This document shows, piece after piece, positions 11,165 to 21,830 of a stretch of DNA of 64,000 nt (position 1 is the first letter of the stretch; every line of letters starts with the position of its first letter). A program made the translations under genes and the position numbers. Source of the stretch: Actinernus sp. WN-2022 (lineage: Eukaryota > Cnidaria > Anthozoa > Actiniaria > Actinernidae); the NCBI GenBank assembly GCA_030867875.1, contig JAOWCC010001634.1, positions 53,044,021 to 53,108,020 on the forward strand, given 5' to 3'. The notes beneath the pieces were generated by a model. The model searched no databases. It saw only the letters and a list, made by a program, of their open reading frames with translations, and was not told the DNA's origin.

Positions 11165-12160
11165 GAAAGTTAGTAATATATAAATCCTTCAACTCTAAAG
11201 TTCATAGTAGTAGCTGAAGTGATATCAAAACTGAAATTCCCAAATGATTTTGAGCAGCTAAGACGGAATATTGTTTCTTTAAGACCAGTACTTTTAACGT
11301 CATAGTCTCTACAGATAGTGTTCCATAGCACCGCACCTCAATAAAATTATGTTAATGAATCCTTCATGTATCTAGTGTTAAATCGAGGTGTCGGGAGCGA
11401 ATCGCGTGCCCTTAAGGCATAACCCTTTTTCCGTTTCAATACAATCGCCTTAATTAAAATATTCGGTAGACGTTCATCGTAAGCCTTATAAAACAGTTTA
11501 AAGATATCTAATTTATATTGAAAGAAAAGAGTGGACTATTGGGCGTGCTCTAAAACATCAGTAGAAGGCATGTCCTTTGGTAAATTAAATGTAATCCTAG
11601 CCGCTCTACAATGCATCCTTTCTATATAGAGTTAAGAACTTCCTTATTACAACACATGCCCCACAAGATTATGCCATAATTATTTTACAGAAGGCAAAAT
11701 GACCTTAAAATAGAAATCCTGTAGAATTCTCTAGAACCTAGAACGTTTTAATAAGTTTAATTTTGTGGCAAAACTCTTATTAAGATCTAATGAATGTGGT
11801 ACCCAACTCAGTTTATGGTCCACAGTCATTCCTAGCAGACTCGTTTCCGTAACCCACTTAAGGGTTGAGTTCCCCAAGAACACTGGAGGGGCTGAACCAA
11901 CAAAGGTCCCCCTGCTGAACAGCATCGCCTCACTTTTACCTGGGTGTGGTGTTAATTTGTTATTAAGACACCATGAGTACAGTTCTTGAAGGGCCTTGTT
12001 TAGCTGCGCTATAGCCTTTTCTATTGTATCGCTGACACAAAAGATTGTAGTGTCGTCAGCATACATATAAAGTGAACCCGAAACAACAGATGATGGTAAA
12101 TCGTTCATAAACAAGGTAAATAATGTCGGACCTAAGACAGACCCTGTGGGATTCCAAATG
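11165..12160 (-). mobile_element. LINE remnant, RT C-terminal half, minus strand
   Basis: A minus-strand frame (12114 to 11731) reads F-M-N-D-L-P, then the catalytic box M-Y-A-D-D-T-T-I-F and W-C-L-N-N-K-L-T-P-H-P-G-K-S, all standard for non-LTR reverse transcriptase. Downstream (11730-11165) the frame is broken, but thumb and C-terminal phrases persist in other frames, ending near 11180. It lies tail-to-tail with the LINE fragment at 10880-11160, suggesting independent insertions at one AT-rich site. Confidence 0.85.
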
Positions 12161-13118
12161 AGACCAAATGAATTTGTAGAATTTGAAACATTTTCAGGCT
12201 CATATAATGCAATTTAAGTTAGAATTTGTACTATTGCTAAAATCAATCAGATATGAGAGGTTAGGGTACAAATGAATGTCATTCATCGAAGTGATCCCCT
12301 ATGGCAGGATTCCTAATCTTGGTGGTCATATTAAATATATTTTGTAATTGGGCATTTGCATCAACATGACAGAAATTTCACATTTGATTTTTATCATCAA
12401 TTAATTTTCTTGAAACTGGCATTTCATTTTAGGAATGAAATGTAGTGCTCCATATCAAAATACAATTAAATCTTCAATCTGTTATTGCAAACAACATTAT
12501 ACAAATAATTTTAAATGTCATCTAGGCCCATGTGACAATTCATATTATTATAATAATGATTTATCATCACACTATTAATTATTTTATGCTATTCCTCTGC
12601 ATTCTTTAAATTGAAATCTAATTGTGAATATATAATTTGTTGTCAGAGCAATGGCAGTTTCATGGGCAAAATTGCAGTAAGCCACTTTAATATTCGATAA
12701 CTTCATTGTAAATGGTAACAATAACATAAATTTATAATTGAGCTTAATACCAACAGTAAGAAATAATGTAAAATAAAAAGTGGTCAGGACAAAGGGAATA
12801 AGGTGGGTTGGAACAATGAATAGCGACGTCATAATCAGTTAAATCTTGAAGCTAGATCAGTAAGAGCACATGGCGTTGATGCAATCTATTTTTACCCCTA
12901 GAGGGCCATCAACTAATTGAATAGAAACACCCCCTCATTCAATGTCCCAACCACATGTGATCACAACTGCAGTTACTTATCAAGATCAAGGGATAGCATA
13001 AAACTTTTTATTGCCAGGTCAATAAATTTCTTTGTAGAAGCTGTTCAATGCACATACATGTACATTTACAGTTGTAAAGATATGTGTCAGTAACCATAAG
13101 GGAATAATTTGTTTGCAG
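12161..13118. other. hemA/ALAS region: Upstream flank or intron of the ALAS gene
   Basis: AT-rich sequence with no LINE motif and no supported open frame. It ends in a good splice acceptor (ATAATTTGTTTGCAG, AG at 13117-13118) directly before the ALAS exon, so at least its right end is likely intron. No promoter could be identified. Confidence 0.45.
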
Positions 13119-13298
13119 AGAGTTGTCCATTCTCTAGAGGTAAGGTCGTGATGGATGCCATGAATGCTGTCAAGTCTGTAGGACTTGGTCTGGCAAGTCA
13201 CAGCAAGATATCTTACCTTCCTGGTTTGCGGCAAGTGGCTGCTGTCAAGCCAGTGGCTCCCATTAGGCCCATTACAACTATGCCAGTTAATGCTCCAG
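13119..13298 (+). CDS. ALAS: 5-aminolevulinate synthase, N-terminal exon (presequence)
   Basis: This exon runs from an acceptor at 13117-13118 to a donor CAG|GTTAGT at 13299. It encodes E-S-C-P-F-S-R, then M-D-A-M-N-A-V-K-S-V-G-L-G-L-A-S, a stretch low in acids and with spaced K/R, as expected of a mitochondrial targeting segment. The C-P-F tripeptide fits the heme regulatory motif of animal ALAS, by which heme blocks import or triggers turnover. Its end phase (1) matches the next exon. An in-frame ATG at 13151 could instead be the start, in which case C-P-F would be untranslated. ALAS condenses glycine and succinyl-CoA in the mitochondrial matrix, the first step of animal heme synthesis. Confidence 0.8.
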
Positions 13299-13412
13299 GT
13301 TAGTATATACAGCTACATGTAAGATAACCAGCCTTATTTATTGCATGTGTTCAGGGTCTTGAAAGACTAATGAACTGCATATGTAATAAATCATTAAATA
13401 CATTTTATACAG

Positions 13413-13644
13413 CCCCCAGTACTGGTGCACCTCAGTTTGACTATGAAAAGTTCTTTGAGGGGGAGATTGTGAAGAAGAAGACTGACAACTCCTACCGTAT
13501 TTTCAAGAAGGTGAACCGACTGGCTACAAGCTTCCCCCATGCTGAGGAGTACAGTAGTTGTGCTGATGGCAATAACATTACTGTCTGGTGCAGTAATGAC
13601 TACCTTGGTATGAGTCGTCATCCAGAAGTGCTTAAGGTGGCAAG
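13413..13644 (+). CDS. ALAS: 5-aminolevulinate synthase, start of catalytic domain
   Basis: The acceptor is TTTTATACAG at 13412 and the donor is AAG|GTGTGT at 13645; 232 bp, in phase with the preceding exon. The translation has F-D-Y-E-K-F-F-E, then S-Y-R-I-F-K-K-V-N-R, then V-W-C-S-N-D-Y-L-G-M-S-R-H-P-E-V. This is the signature start of the PLP-dependent alpha-oxoamine synthase fold as found in ALAS. The rest of the enzyme (glycine-rich loop, PLP lysine) was not seen in the following ~10 kb. Either the next intron is very long and filled with transposons, or the gene is truncated here. Confidence 0.93.
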
Positions 13645-13990
13645 GTGTGTGGTATTTTAATCACTTGTATTTTAATTACATATTCAGGGATTTTGTTTGA
13701 TTTTTATACTATCTGTTAATTGTCCTAGCTAGGATTAGATCAATAAGGATGTGGCTTACATTGCTCCACCTGTGTGGTGAAAAAAGTGTACTTTACAAAC
13801 CAGATATCTTTGCTCTTCCAATTTGTACTTTATTTCTTGAAAGAGATGCCTCCTTTGAAGATTACTGAAATAGCCCAGGACTCAGACACCGAAAATGGCA
13901 ACATGTCCTCTACAGGCGGCTTTAGTTATTTTATTTATTTTATTTAAGATGCGATCATAAATTGTTGTGAATTGTAACTAGAAAAGGGAA
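13645..13990. other. ALAS intron sequence
   Basis: Begins with the GT donor and has no coding signal. It includes a TTATTTATTTTATTTA tract around 13929-13945, just upstream of an intronic LINE. Confidence 0.5.
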
Positions 13991-15217
13991 TTCAATGATG
14001 CCTTCACTCAGTTCAGTTTCAATCTTTCATATATTCTGACACAGCTTATCAATGACTTTAATAAATCTTCTACAGCTTTTGATTTTCACCTCTTTGCTGA
14101 TGACTCAAACCTATTCTTCTCTCATACAAATCTACAAACACTCGAGACAACAGTCAATAATGAATTATGTAAGATCAATGTCAGACTGGCTTTGTGCAAA
14201 CAAGCTGTCTTTAAATATAGGCAAAACTAACTTTGTTTTATTTCATCCTCCACAAAAGAAAGTTACTGCCCCCATAAATATAATCATTAACAATAAAGTT
14301 ATGAAAGAGTCTAAAAGTATAAAATACCTAGGAGTCTTAATGGATTGTCACTTGAACTGGAAAGACCACGTTTTTCATGTCTCCAAAAAACTATCAAGGA
14401 GTATAGGCATCCTATGCAAACTTAGACATTTTGTTGATACTAATACTTTACTCCTGCTGTATTATGCCATCATTTATCCATTCCTCACTTATAGCTGCCT
14501 GGTATGGGGGAGTACCTACAAATCCAATATCAAACCTTTAGAAATCTTACAAAAGAAAGCAATTCGCATAATTACTTTTTCAAAATTTGATGCCCATACC
14601 AGTCCGCTTTTTAGTCAGCTTAAACTTCTAAAACTTCATGATATAATTATTTGTTATACTGTATCCTTTATGCACCAGTATTCTATGGGCAATCTTCCTA
14701 ACGTTTTTGACACTTTCTTTCAAGCTACTAGCAGTAAGCATAAGTACAGGACTCGCCTTGCATCTAAATCCACCTTCCCATTTCCAAAGATTCGTACAAA
14801 TTATGGAAAATTTAATATAAGATATCTTGGCCCCAAAGTTTGGAACAATGTTGATGAATCTATAAAATCTTTGAGCTTTCGCTGCTTCAAGCGAAAGTTT
14901 ATTAATAATCTAAATAACTGTTTTGACCCACATCCTGCTTACTAATACATTGTAGTAACTTTGTTTCTTTGTGTGTATATTGTGTGTTGCGTGTGTATTT
15001 ATTATCACCTTAATTAGTTATTCAACGTATTTAATGTTATGTGCTTGCTGATTTTTCGCCTTTTTCTGACTTGCAAAATTAACTCTATCATTTAATGGGC
15101 ACCCGACTAGATTAGCTCCTTATAGTTATTTCGGGTGCCCGGTTACTTTATAACTTGTTTACTTTCATCCGACCCATGTAATCTGCCACTGTAAGTACAA
15201 ATAAATTGTTGTTGTTA
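13990..15217 (+). mobile_element. LINE remnant in the ALAS intron (RT C-terminal half, intact 3' end)
   Basis: One frame carries L-F-A-D-D-S-N-L-F-F, and after a frameshift near 14155 a long frame (to 14945) continues W-L-C-A-N-K-L-S-L-N, then Y-L-G-V-L-M-D and S-C-L-V-W-G, to the normal C-terminus (G-P-K-V-W-N-N). The 3' UTR has a stem made of GGGCACCC (15097-15104) and GGGTGCCC (15133-15140), followed by AAATAAATTGTTGTTGTT, a TTG-type tail. It is 5'-truncated just before the ADD box. It is the same family as the copy in element J. A single frameshift suggests it is fairly young. Confidence 0.88.
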
Positions 15218-15375
15218 TAAGCTTATGCTTTTCACAGGAAACCAAGCTCTGTCCCTGTTTGTGTTTACTAGAAAATAACAAGAGATTTATGAATATAATT
15301 CATTTAACCTTGCTTCCATAGTGTATTTAACTACATTGTACATGTAGGTTGATATGAAGCGATCTCCTTAAAGAT

Positions 15376-16394
15376 TAGCCTGGGAAACCAGCCGACTCTT
15401 ATCGCTCCCCACTCGTGAAAGAAACGTCTGGGAAGTGAGGCAGAAAATGCCATACTGATGACGTAGCAGATAGCCGTTTCACGATGCATAAATTAGTTGC
15501 AATTCTCAGAAGCGGAATGCGAACAATTGCAACAGAGTTCTTTTCAAGGAATATAACTACCGTGGCTGCTCGTTTGCTTGGCAGTGGATGACCATCATGA
15601 ACAACCATGAAATTCAAGCCTATATATTTAGCGTGTGTTGGTAGCTCGCTTGCTTCGTTCTTTCAGCGGCTCGGCCCGATCAAGAGAATTTGTCCTGCGA
15701 CTGTGTCAAAACATAATAGTTGTTTATAATTTCAAACCTACACACAGCACAGCAGGCCACTTTTCAAGCCAGCTCTTTTGTCAGGTCAGTAGCCGAAGAG
15801 GTTAGCTACAGAATGCAGCGGTTATTTTCAGATATACTACAGAGGCTGCCCGTTTGCTTGGGTGATTGATTCATCACACTTGGTTCGTGATTCATAGCAC
15901 ACTTACATGTAATTATGTTTATTCATAGCCCAGATTCACTGTCTGAACGATTTATCCGCCGCAACAACAACTCATCCAGTGTTTTGTGATAGCTCAGTGT
16001 ATGTAGGTTTACTGATATGAAATTATAAACAACTATGACAGTAGTCAGTACCTTTCCGTTGTAAATGTTTTGACAGTACGATATTTCGCTTTACTAGCCG
16101 CTGAAAGACTCAGTCTGCAAAGGAGCCAACAACAGCACCGGCACATGCTAAATAGGCTTGAATTTCACGAGTTGTTCGTGACGGTGATCAATTGCCAAGC
16201 AAACGAGCAGCCACGGTAGTTATATTCCTTGAAAAGAACTCTGTTGTTCGCATTCGGCTTCTGAGAATTGCAACTAATTTATGCATCGTGAAATGGCTAT
16301 CTGCTACGTCATCAGTATGGCATTTTCTGCCTCACTTCCCAGACGTCTCTTTCGCAAGTGGGGAGCGATAAGAGTCGGCTGGTTTCCCAGGCTA
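15376..16394. mobile_element. Element D: TAGCC-ended foldback element with ~290-bp TIRs
   Basis: The first ~290 bp (from TAGCCTGGGAAACCAGCC) are repeated inverted at the end (GGTTTCCCAGGCTA, to 16394). Shared blocks include CACGATGCATAAATTAGTTG and TTCAAGGAATATAACTACCG, arranged in mirror order. Nine-base flanks CTTAAAGAT (15367-15375) and CTTAAGGTT (16395-16403) agree at seven positions, consistent with an aged 9-bp duplication. No transposase. The right flank lies inside the tip of element A, so D appears to have inserted into A. Confidence 0.82.
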
Positions 16395-17663
16395 CTTAAG
16401 GTTACCGGATACCTTCAGGGTGCGTTTCCAGTCTAAATTATGTAGCGCCTCGAGGAAACATCGTAGATAAATCATTCATGTATCATTTTAAAGCTTATAA
16501 AATTGGCTACAAGAATACATAAAAAGTTTTTAGTTCTTTGAAAATCTCGAATCCGCCATCCCGTTTCTCCGATCTAGTGAGATGGCTTTCAGAAGCTCCG
16601 ACTCCGAAAATATTTTAAAGTTTAAAAATCTGTTTGCTTTGTCGTATTTCAGAGGAATCGTATTACAAAACCGTGTCGGGGAATTTCAAAATTCGATTTA
16701 GTTCAAAAGTTATCATGCTTTCCGTTAAAAGGCGAAAAATAATCCGAGTAGATATGCGGGGAAACGTCGTCAAGAGCTTTCTTTTTTGAATTTCCCAATT
16801 CCCTGACATTGTTTTGCAGCTGAGATATCAATTGACATTTTGTGAAAATTTCGCACAAATCAAAGAAATTTCTCTTGTGTGGGAGCTTTTTTAAAACTCT
16901 ATTTTGATTGAAAATAGAAAGCGAGAAAATAGCACTTCAAAAAATAACCCGTCTGTCGTGCGTGAATCTGAAGCCCCGCCTCTCCAACAATTAGCAAGCT
17001 CTTGGCCAATCATTTCTCATCACAGTTCAACTATCTGTCAAGATTTCCCGCCAATGTTGATTTCCGATCAAAGCTACACACCGCATTTAGACCGATTTCA
17101 GTTCTCCCAGTCGTTATGAAGATCTTTGAACGTGCCATTCATAAGCAGCTCTATGACCATCTGTCTACCAACAAGCTGTTATCACCATACCAATCTGGCT
17201 TTAGGCCTGGCCATTCCACCTGTACTGCCCTCCTAGACGTCTCAGACTATATTCTGAAGAACATCGATAACGGAAACCTCATCGGAACAGTATTCTTAGA
17301 CCTTAGCAAGGCCTTTGACATGATTAACCACTCCACTCTTAAGGTCAAACTTGCCATTTTTCAGACAACATTGGTGTTAAAGGACACGCCTTGGACTGGT
17401 TCGATAACTATCTCTCTAATAGAACTCAGTCTGTCATTATTAATGGAACTCTATCTGATACTATAGAAATAACACTAGGAGTACCTCAAGGCTCGGTCTT
17501 GGGGCCATTACTATTTATTATTTTCATCAATGATCTACCACATAATGTTCACCATTGTAAGGTAGTAATATATGCCGATGATACTGCTCTCTTTTTTGCC
17601 GATAAGGATGTTCAGATTATACAATCTGTACTTCAGGATGAACTTAGTGCTCTTAGTACAGTA

Positions 17664-19455
17664 CAGCCTGGATGTATGTTAACATTTACACGCGTGTAAC
17701 GCGCGTGTACAAAATTAATTTACTACACGCATTTGAGTGTATTACACGCGTGCACTACACTCGTGTATTACACGCAAAATGCGTGTAGTTTTCCTTTGTT
17801 ATACAGTTATTGTCAAAAATCAATTCGGCATGAAATTGTTTGTAACCTGCAACTCCAGCGCCGTCTCTAGATCTTCGAGCGGTTTCAATTACCAATGGTT
17901 TCCGCCAAAACTTAATAAACTATGCTGAAGGAAACTTTTGATCGTATGCTCCGCATCCACTCTGCAATTCACGTAATAAACGTTCGAACAACTTGCCCTA
18001 AACATTCGAACGACTTGCCCTTACGTTCGAACAATTCAACATCACAAAGTAATGAAGTCAAAACTGCAAATGTTCGATGTGGTTCTCACGCTAATGTTCG
18101 ATGTGGTTCTCACGCTAATTAACAGACAACAAATAAAAACTAAATGGACTCAAACCATTTTTCGCACCAGGTGGAAACTGTTCGGATACGTAAATGAAGT
18201 AAAAACTTTCAAAACGTTTGATTCTGTAAGTATCTCTATTTCTAAAAGAAAATTTTATCCGAAGAGAATATTTGGTGCGATCTCAAAGCAAAACAAACAC
18301 GGAGTCATTGATTATTCAAATCAGTTCGCGGAAAATGTCACACTTCTGTGTCGCGGAATTCAAGATTCGAAACTCATTACCTTTGAAAACGGATCCACAT
18401 TAAATAAAAAGAACTCCAAAATGTTCTGTTTAGTAGACGTTATCATTTGCCAGCAAAGTTGAGAAGCTTTGTGGTGATTTATAAAACTACAATGCAATAA
18501 AATCACACTTCCCGTGAAGTTGGCGGCACTCTTGTTGTGTGAAAAACCAGACAATCAGTCTTCACGGCTGAAAGCACATGTCAACAAATTTTGAAGGATT
18601 GACAGATCTGAGTTGAAACTACAGAAGCTTTTATCAGATGAACTAAAAACACCAAACCAGCGCTGGGACGGTGTTTCGTACAAATGTCAGGATTATCCGT
18701 TTATAGAACGTTTTTAGTTTTTAGTCCTTTGTGAAAGCTCCAGAGGCTTCGATTGAGTAACGGATTGAGTGCATCGTTCGAACGGTTGCTTGTATAACAT
18801 GTAGCGTTCAAACGGCCAAGTGATTGTTAGAACGGATTGAGTGGATCGTTTATACGATTTTCACAAAACGTTTAAACGGGCTAGGAAAAATCCAAACGGT
18901 TTCGTAAAACGTTCGAACGATTTATAAAATCATTTAAACGGTTTCTCAAAACGTTCGAACGGACACCGAACGGTCTCTGAACGACTTTTTAGGCCGTTTG
19001 TTTTTCACACGAAGGTACGTTTTCCCGTGTGTGGTCACAATTAGCGTTTATGATAATTATGACTAAAACACAGACTTAGCATTTACAATGTATTAAGCGC
19101 TTCGGTTCCTTGCTACGAACTTATTTTTGAAAAACATGTAGGAAGAATTGTCGTAAATCTCTGCCGAAGTTTTTAGCTGAGGTTCTACACTTTAGTCCAA
19201 TGCTAATTCGGCTAATTCAGTGTGGAAAACTTTAATTCGCGAACCGGTATTGTTGATCTACGGTATTCTTCTGCAGTTATTCTCTGGAGTTCAACGAGTT
19301 AATGAGGCACTGAGGTGCGTGTAGTTCCGTGCGTGTAGTACACAAAAGTGCGTGTAATTACACTCAGTTCGTGTAGTTACACTCAGTTGAGTGTAGTACA
19401 CGCGTGGAATTCCGCGCGCGTTACACGCAAAATGTGTTAACATACATCCAGGCTG
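17664..19455. mobile_element. Element C: TA-flanked DNA element inside LINE B
   Basis: Perfect 21-bp inverted ends, starting CAGCCTGGATG (17664) and finishing CATCCAGGCTG (19455), are each bordered by TA. Just inside both ends lie arrays of GTGTA/TACAC motifs (17685-17790 and 19315-19435); deeper in are GTTCGAACG motifs (17980-18030 and 18775-19010). The core has a frame of about 136 codons (18052-18462, with G-V-I-D-Y-S-N-Q-F-A-E-N) whose phrases recur in a copy near 47.9-48.2 kb. The element is about 1.8 kb with no recognisable transposase. TA plus CAG ends fits a Tc1/mariner-like target choice, but the long subterminal arrays are unusual for that group. Confidence 0.85.
18052..18462 (+). 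pseudogene. Protein-like core of element C, unknown function
   Basis: An open frame in the middle of C. Its second half (about residues 65-136) is the part conserved in two other copies (about 2500-2760, + strand; 47890-48050, minus strand): D-Y-S-N-Q-F-A-E-N-V-T near the middle and F-E-N-G farther on. I find no DDE transposase motif, zinc finger or signal sequence. Preservation of phrases between diverged copies hints at past coding, but the other copies have stops. It may simply be a conserved non-coding core. Confidence 0.3.
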
Positions 19456-19574
19456 TACTGTAGATGGTTTACTGATAACGAATTAATTGTAAATTGTACT
19501 AAAACTAAAGTTATGTTATTTGGTTCTAATCAACGTTTAGCAAGATCACAGAAGCCTTCTTTGTCATTATCAGG

Positions 19575-19659
19575 AACACCATATATTAGTGAAATATATA
19601 TTTTTAATACAGGACCTCCCTGAAAATCACAAATTGTGAGTGGAGCTTTCCTGTCAAAA

Positions 19660-19691
<32 letters not shown>

Positions 19692-19692
19692 G
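19575..19692 (+). mobile_element. Short insertion with TTA-repeat tail inside LINE B
   Basis: A segment not belonging to the LINE frame interrupts it between S-L-S-G-T-P and E-L-P-E-T-V-K-Y-L-G. It contains ACAGGACCTCCCTGAAAATC and GAGTGGAGCTTTCCTGTC and ends in a TTA microsatellite (19660-19690). This resembles the 3' tail of a short retroposon. Confidence 0.5.
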
Positions 19693-21378
19693 AACTACCA
19701 GAGACTGTTAAGTATCTAGGTTTGTCTTTCGATGCTACAATGAACTGGCATGACCATATTGATGTCATTGCTTCTAAAGTATCTCGTAGACTTAACCTCC
19801 TTGGGAGGATCCGGAAATATCTTAATGTCGACACTTGTAAGCTTCTGCATGGAACTCTTATTCAGCCGCTGTATGAATACTGTGATGTAATCTGGTCTAA
19901 TGCGGATAAAATTAACCTTGATAGACTTCTGAGGTTACAGAAGAGAGGAGCGCGCATCATACTCCGGAGGAAAATCCGAGAAGAACGCACAGAGCAGTTA
20001 TTCAGAGAGCTTGGTTGGGTCCCCTTACTTGATCGATGGCACTTTCATAAATGTCTTACTGTCTTTAAATGTTTGAATGGACTTTGTCCACCTTATCTTA
20101 GGAATTTGTTTTCTCGTAATTCTGATGTTCATAATTACAATACTCGAAATAGGTCTAATCTCCATATGGTTAAAATATCCTCTAAATCTGGTTATAGATC
20201 CTTTGCCTATTCAGCAGCTAAGTTTTATAACAGTCTCAGTTCAACCATTAAGAGCTCTCATTCTATCAGAACCTTCAGCGCCAATTACTGGTTGGACTCG
20301 TCTGTCAGATCATTATAGTTTATCATTATAGTTTATTGTTATTATTTTATCAGTAGTTTAACATTATTATTATTATTATTATTATATATAGTTACTTATT
20401 AGTAGTTAGGTTAGTTTTTATCTTAGATATGATTGCTTGTTTGTATTTATTGTTATGTTTGTATTTGTATTATATCTTAGACGCACAGCTTCAATGTAAA
20501 TAAGTGTTTAGCTTTTTTGAATTCTGTGCATAATAAAGTATCTATCTATCTATCTATCTATCTATCCAGAAAATGTTTCTTTTATGTGCGACTTGAAAAA
20601 TGATAGCGGCAAGAGTCGGCTGATTTCCCAGGCTAGAAAAATGGGAAAGACAAAAAGACCTCGAGGGGCAAAGCCAAGGTGAACAACTATAGAGACGCCT
20701 TGAATGCCAGCATAGTTATTAGAGGAGACAGCGATTTGTAGGCGTCTGAAACAGCGCGGCAATAGCGAGATCGTGGTTCAACCGATTCAGGATCACCGTC
20801 AGACTACGTTTCCATCTAAGCTTTCTTGGAAACAAATATTCTCTCGGCTGGCTCTTATCAATTCTTCTTTATATGTTCAGATGTGGACCACTCGGCACTC
20901 TGTCTGAAAGTGAAAATACGAACGCTTGTCGGGTTTTTCGAGGACTCTGTTTGGCTTTGTAATTGTAGTTGTATGCATTGTTTGGCCTCGTTTTGCTTTT
21001 CTTTTTTCTTTGTTTTTCAAGCTAAGGGCATCCTGCCTGCTTTTTGTAAGATATATGGCCAACAACCGATGGAATTTGAGAATTGTGTGTGGAAAAACTT
21101 TCAATAAACGTAAACATTGGAAAATGAAATGAATTTAATATGTGCTATTGCCACACCGTCGTTACTGGCGAGTGAGCACTTGTCATGGATTTATCGATCT
21201 GCTGTCAATCAAAAAGAACCTTTTACTTCCGGTTAAAAACTTCCTTTTGGTATTTCTCCGTTAATATTATTTTTTATTGAACGGAGTTTTTGGTATACGA
21301 TACACTACTACTAAAACTACATTGCTGTGCGAAAAAAATATTTTCCCATCTTTTTCGTTTTGAAGGTATCCGGTAACC

Positions 21379-21515
21379 TTAAAGACTAAAGTATTAAAAG
21401 TTATTTTAGTTATTTTAGTTATTTTAGTAACCCCTTACTTATCTATCAGTTCTGGTATAGTTCCTGATGAAATGAAACTTGCTCGTGTCGTACCATTATT
21501 TAAATCCGTTGACCA
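21379..21515 (+). mobile_element. LINE RT fragment next to element A
   Basis: After the TTAA of A and a threefold TTATTTTAG repeat (about 21402-21428), a short stretch reads S-S-G-I-V-P-D-E-M-K-L-A-R-V-V-P-L-F-K-S, the typical fingers region of LINE RT. It is cut off at about 21515 by the F copy that follows. Element A may have inserted into this LINE. Confidence 0.65.
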
Positions 21516-21830
21516 CAACGTGGTTATTACTCGGGCTGCCTGTGGCAGCACCGAGTCTTAAAATGCAAGTCGTTCTTTTTTTTCTTTTTTTTATTCCACA
21601 CGCGTTAAAGGTCAAGTTCACACCAATCAGATTGCACTGTGCTGGTCACGCAACACTCGCCAGGTTAATTTATTTACATAATTTAATACAGTAAATCAAG
21701 ATGGTGGAGACCCGCGAGGAACTTTCTCTCTAATTTGGAGTCCCATTTCTCAAATGTAAGCACTTTAACGTTTTATTTAACTTCACCGTGCGAAAGCCTT
21801 CCAACAGGCTCCGGATACTTGTTATTTATT
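21516..21830 (-). mobile_element. F family, copy 3 (3' part, minus strand)
   Basis: It begins with the F terminal hairpin in reverse (TTACTCGGGCTGCCTGTGGC, then GCACCGAGTC) and matches F copy 1 at about 10350-10603 in opposite orientation, including CAATCAGATTGCACTGTGCTGG. Beyond about 21830 the match fades, and the CAAGAGCCC start was not found, so the copy is truncated or rearranged. Confidence 0.7.

Larger units (their letters stand above)
17086..20566 (+). mobile_element. LINE B, 5'-truncated, nested in A and split by C
   Basis: It starts in RT at F-R-P-I-S-V-L-P and runs through F-R-P-G-H-S-T and F-L-D-L-S-K-A-F-D. A frame change follows near 17385, then V-P-Q-G-S-V-L-G-P-L and I-Y-A-D-D-T-A-L-F-F. 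Element C then interrupts. The frame resumes at 19457 (R-W-F-T-D-N-E-L) and finishes with the C-terminal domain (19722-20318; Y-N-T-R-N-R-S, stop at about 20316). The tail is AATAAAG followed by TATC repeats (20536-20566). The A-D-D box is intact, and apart from the insertions few lesions are visible. Confidence 0.9.
16400..21378. mobile_element. Element A: TTAA-flanked DNA element containing LINE B
   Basis: Perfect 17-bp inverted ends, GGTTACCGGATACCTTC at 16400-16416 and its complement at 21362-21378, are each bordered by TTAA. The own sequence of A (16400-17085 plus 20567-21378) is about 1.5 kb. The middle is LINE B. A related uninterrupted stretch at 47151-47883 confirms that A reads continuously across the LINE site (CACCGCA joined to GAAAATGTTT). 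No transposase frame was recognised in A's own sequence; a frame at about 20826-21107 is short and unplaced. The TTAA duplication suggests a piggyBac- or Kolobok-like mover. Confidence 0.82.
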
